Positions 63,273 to 64,000 of a DNA stretch of 64,000 bases are shown piece by piece. The DNA is from Paracoccaceae bacterium (GTDB lineage: Bacteria > Pseudomonadota > Alphaproteobacteria > Rhodobacterales > Rhodobacteraceae). Numbering within the stretch: the first letter of the stretch is position 1; the number at the start of each line of letters is the position of its first letter. The translations under genes were made by a program, and so were the position numbers. The DNA lies in the NCBI GenBank assembly GCA_016124615.1, contig WGNF01000002.1:310001-374000 (forward strand), given 5' to 3'. The notes below the pieces were generated by a model. It had not been told where the DNA came from, did not search any database, and saw only the letters and a list, made by a program, of their open reading frames with translations.

Positions 63273-64000
63273 GTGACAGAACGACCATTCGACTATTTTG
63301 TCATCCTTGCCGAGATGCGCACGGGCTCCAACCTGCTCGAAGCGACGTTGAACAGCTTTTCCGGCCTCGCCTGCCACGGCGAGGCGTTCAACCCGACCTT
63401 TGTCGGCCACAAGAACAAGACCGACCTGTTCGGCGTCACCTTAGACGCGCGCGAGGCCGATCCGGTCCTGCTGATTCGCCGGATGATCGAACAATCGGAC
63501 GGTTTGCCGGGGTTTCGCTTTTTCCACGATCACGATCCGCGCGTGCTGGTTCACTGCCTCGAAGACCGCCGCTGCGCCAAGCTGATCCTGACGCGCAACC
63601 CGTTGGAAAGCTTCGTATCGCTGAAGATCGCGGGGCAGACCGGACAATGGAAGCTGGGCGACCTGAAGAACCAGAAGACCGCCCGCGCCCGCTTTGACGC
63701 CGCCGATTTCGAACGGCATCTGACGGCGGTGCAGGGCTTTCAACTGCTTGTGCAGCATGCGCTTCAGACCACGGCGCAGACGGCGTTCTACATCGACTAT
63801 GAAGACCTGCACGATCTCGACGTGCTCAACGGTCTCGCCCGCTTTCTGGGGGTCGAGGCGCGGATCGACGCCATCCCCGATGCGCTGAAAAAGCAGAACC
63901 CCGAGGAAATCCGCGACAAGGTCGTGAACCCGGACGAGATGGAACTGGCGCTGGAGGGGCTGGACCGGTTCAACCTGTCGCGTACGCCGAATTTTGAGCC
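63273..64000 (+). CDS. Sulfotransferase, Stf0/NodH-like (partial, C-terminus beyond window)
   Basis: The visible 242 residues carry both PAPS-binding motifs of sulfotransferases: a 5'-phosphosulfate loop FVILAEMRTGSNLLEATLNS near the N-terminus and a 3'-phosphate motif KLILTRNPLESFVSLKIAG. The enzyme would transfer sulfate from PAPS to a glycan. GTG start at 63273, 4 bases after the GT14 gene, so both are probably translated together. Its by-product PAP is the substrate of CysQ encoded in the same locus. The gene runs off the right edge. Confidence 0.82.
   Translation, partial: MTERPFDYFVILAEMRTGSNLLEATLNSFSGLACHGEAFNPTFVGHKNKTDLFGVTLDAREADPVLLIRRMIEQSDGLPGFRFFHDHDPRVLVHCLEDRRCAKLILTRNPLESFVSLKIAGQTGQWKLGDLKNQKTARARFDAADFERHLTAVQGFQLLVQHALQTTAQTAFYIDYEDLHDLDVLNGLARFLGVEARIDAIPDALKKQNPEEIRDKVVNPDEMELALEGLDRFNLSRTPNFE

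Overview
The window looks like chromosomal DNA from a member of the Rhodobacteraceae (alphaproteobacterium). This rests on high GC with strong third-position GC bias, the flagellar regulators FlaF and FlbT, CtrA-type promoter sites, the linkage ubiB-ubiE-mutM-rpsT-dnaA-dnaN-recF-gyrB, and a rhizobial-type rhamnose locus. The exact genus cannot be read from the sequence. No tRNA, rRNA, insertion sequence, prophage or CRISPR array was seen.

Region 1 (1-25057) is a flagellar gene cluster laid out as back-to-back operons: fliP-fliN-fliH-fliF (-) against fliL-DUF6468-motE-motA-large periplasmic protein-sltF-flhA-fliR-flhB-fliJ-like (+); flgB-flgC-fliE-fliQ-flgF-flgG-flgA-flgH-second fliL (-) against fliI (+); flagellin fliC, flaF, flbT, a DUF1217 gene, flgN-like and flgJ (-) against fliK-flgD (+). 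The three divergent gaps and the fliC leader each carry a CtrA-like TTAA-N7-TTAA variant. fliG, fliM, motB, hook genes and flgI are absent and presumably lie to the left.

Region 2 (25065-37516) is a housekeeping block: ubiB and ubiE (ubiquinone), mutM (repair), an enoyl-CoA hydratase, rpsT, a 621-bp non-coding spacer, then dnaA, dnaN, recF, two small accessory genes (VOC protein, LysE-type exporter) and gyrB. The spacer before dnaA holds a cluster of GANTC methylation sites, several hairpins and a duplicated palindrome.

Region 3 (37548-48241) is a complete L-rhamnose system: rhaI and rhaD on the minus strand face a DeoR-type regulator followed by the ABC importer rhaS-rhaT-rhaP-rhaQ, the mutarotase rhaM and the kinase rhaK. 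The shared promoter region holds a symmetric operator of 10-bp-phased repeats that covers both -35 boxes.

Region 4 (48242-54384) has a small unannotated ORF, a secreted four-cysteine protein, radC, the dnaK-dnaJ heat-shock operon with a clear RpoH promoter, and alkB.

Region 5 (54381-64000) looks like a surface-polysaccharide locus: an ABC-2 polysaccharide export permease, cysQ, a CMP-Kdo synthetase, a family 2 glycosyltransferase, galU, three further glycosyltransferases and a partial sulfotransferase with PAPS-binding motifs. A PAP phosphatase, a Kdo-activating enzyme and a sulfotransferase next to each other suggest a sulfated, Kdo-linked polysaccharide. That is the most interesting inferred system here.
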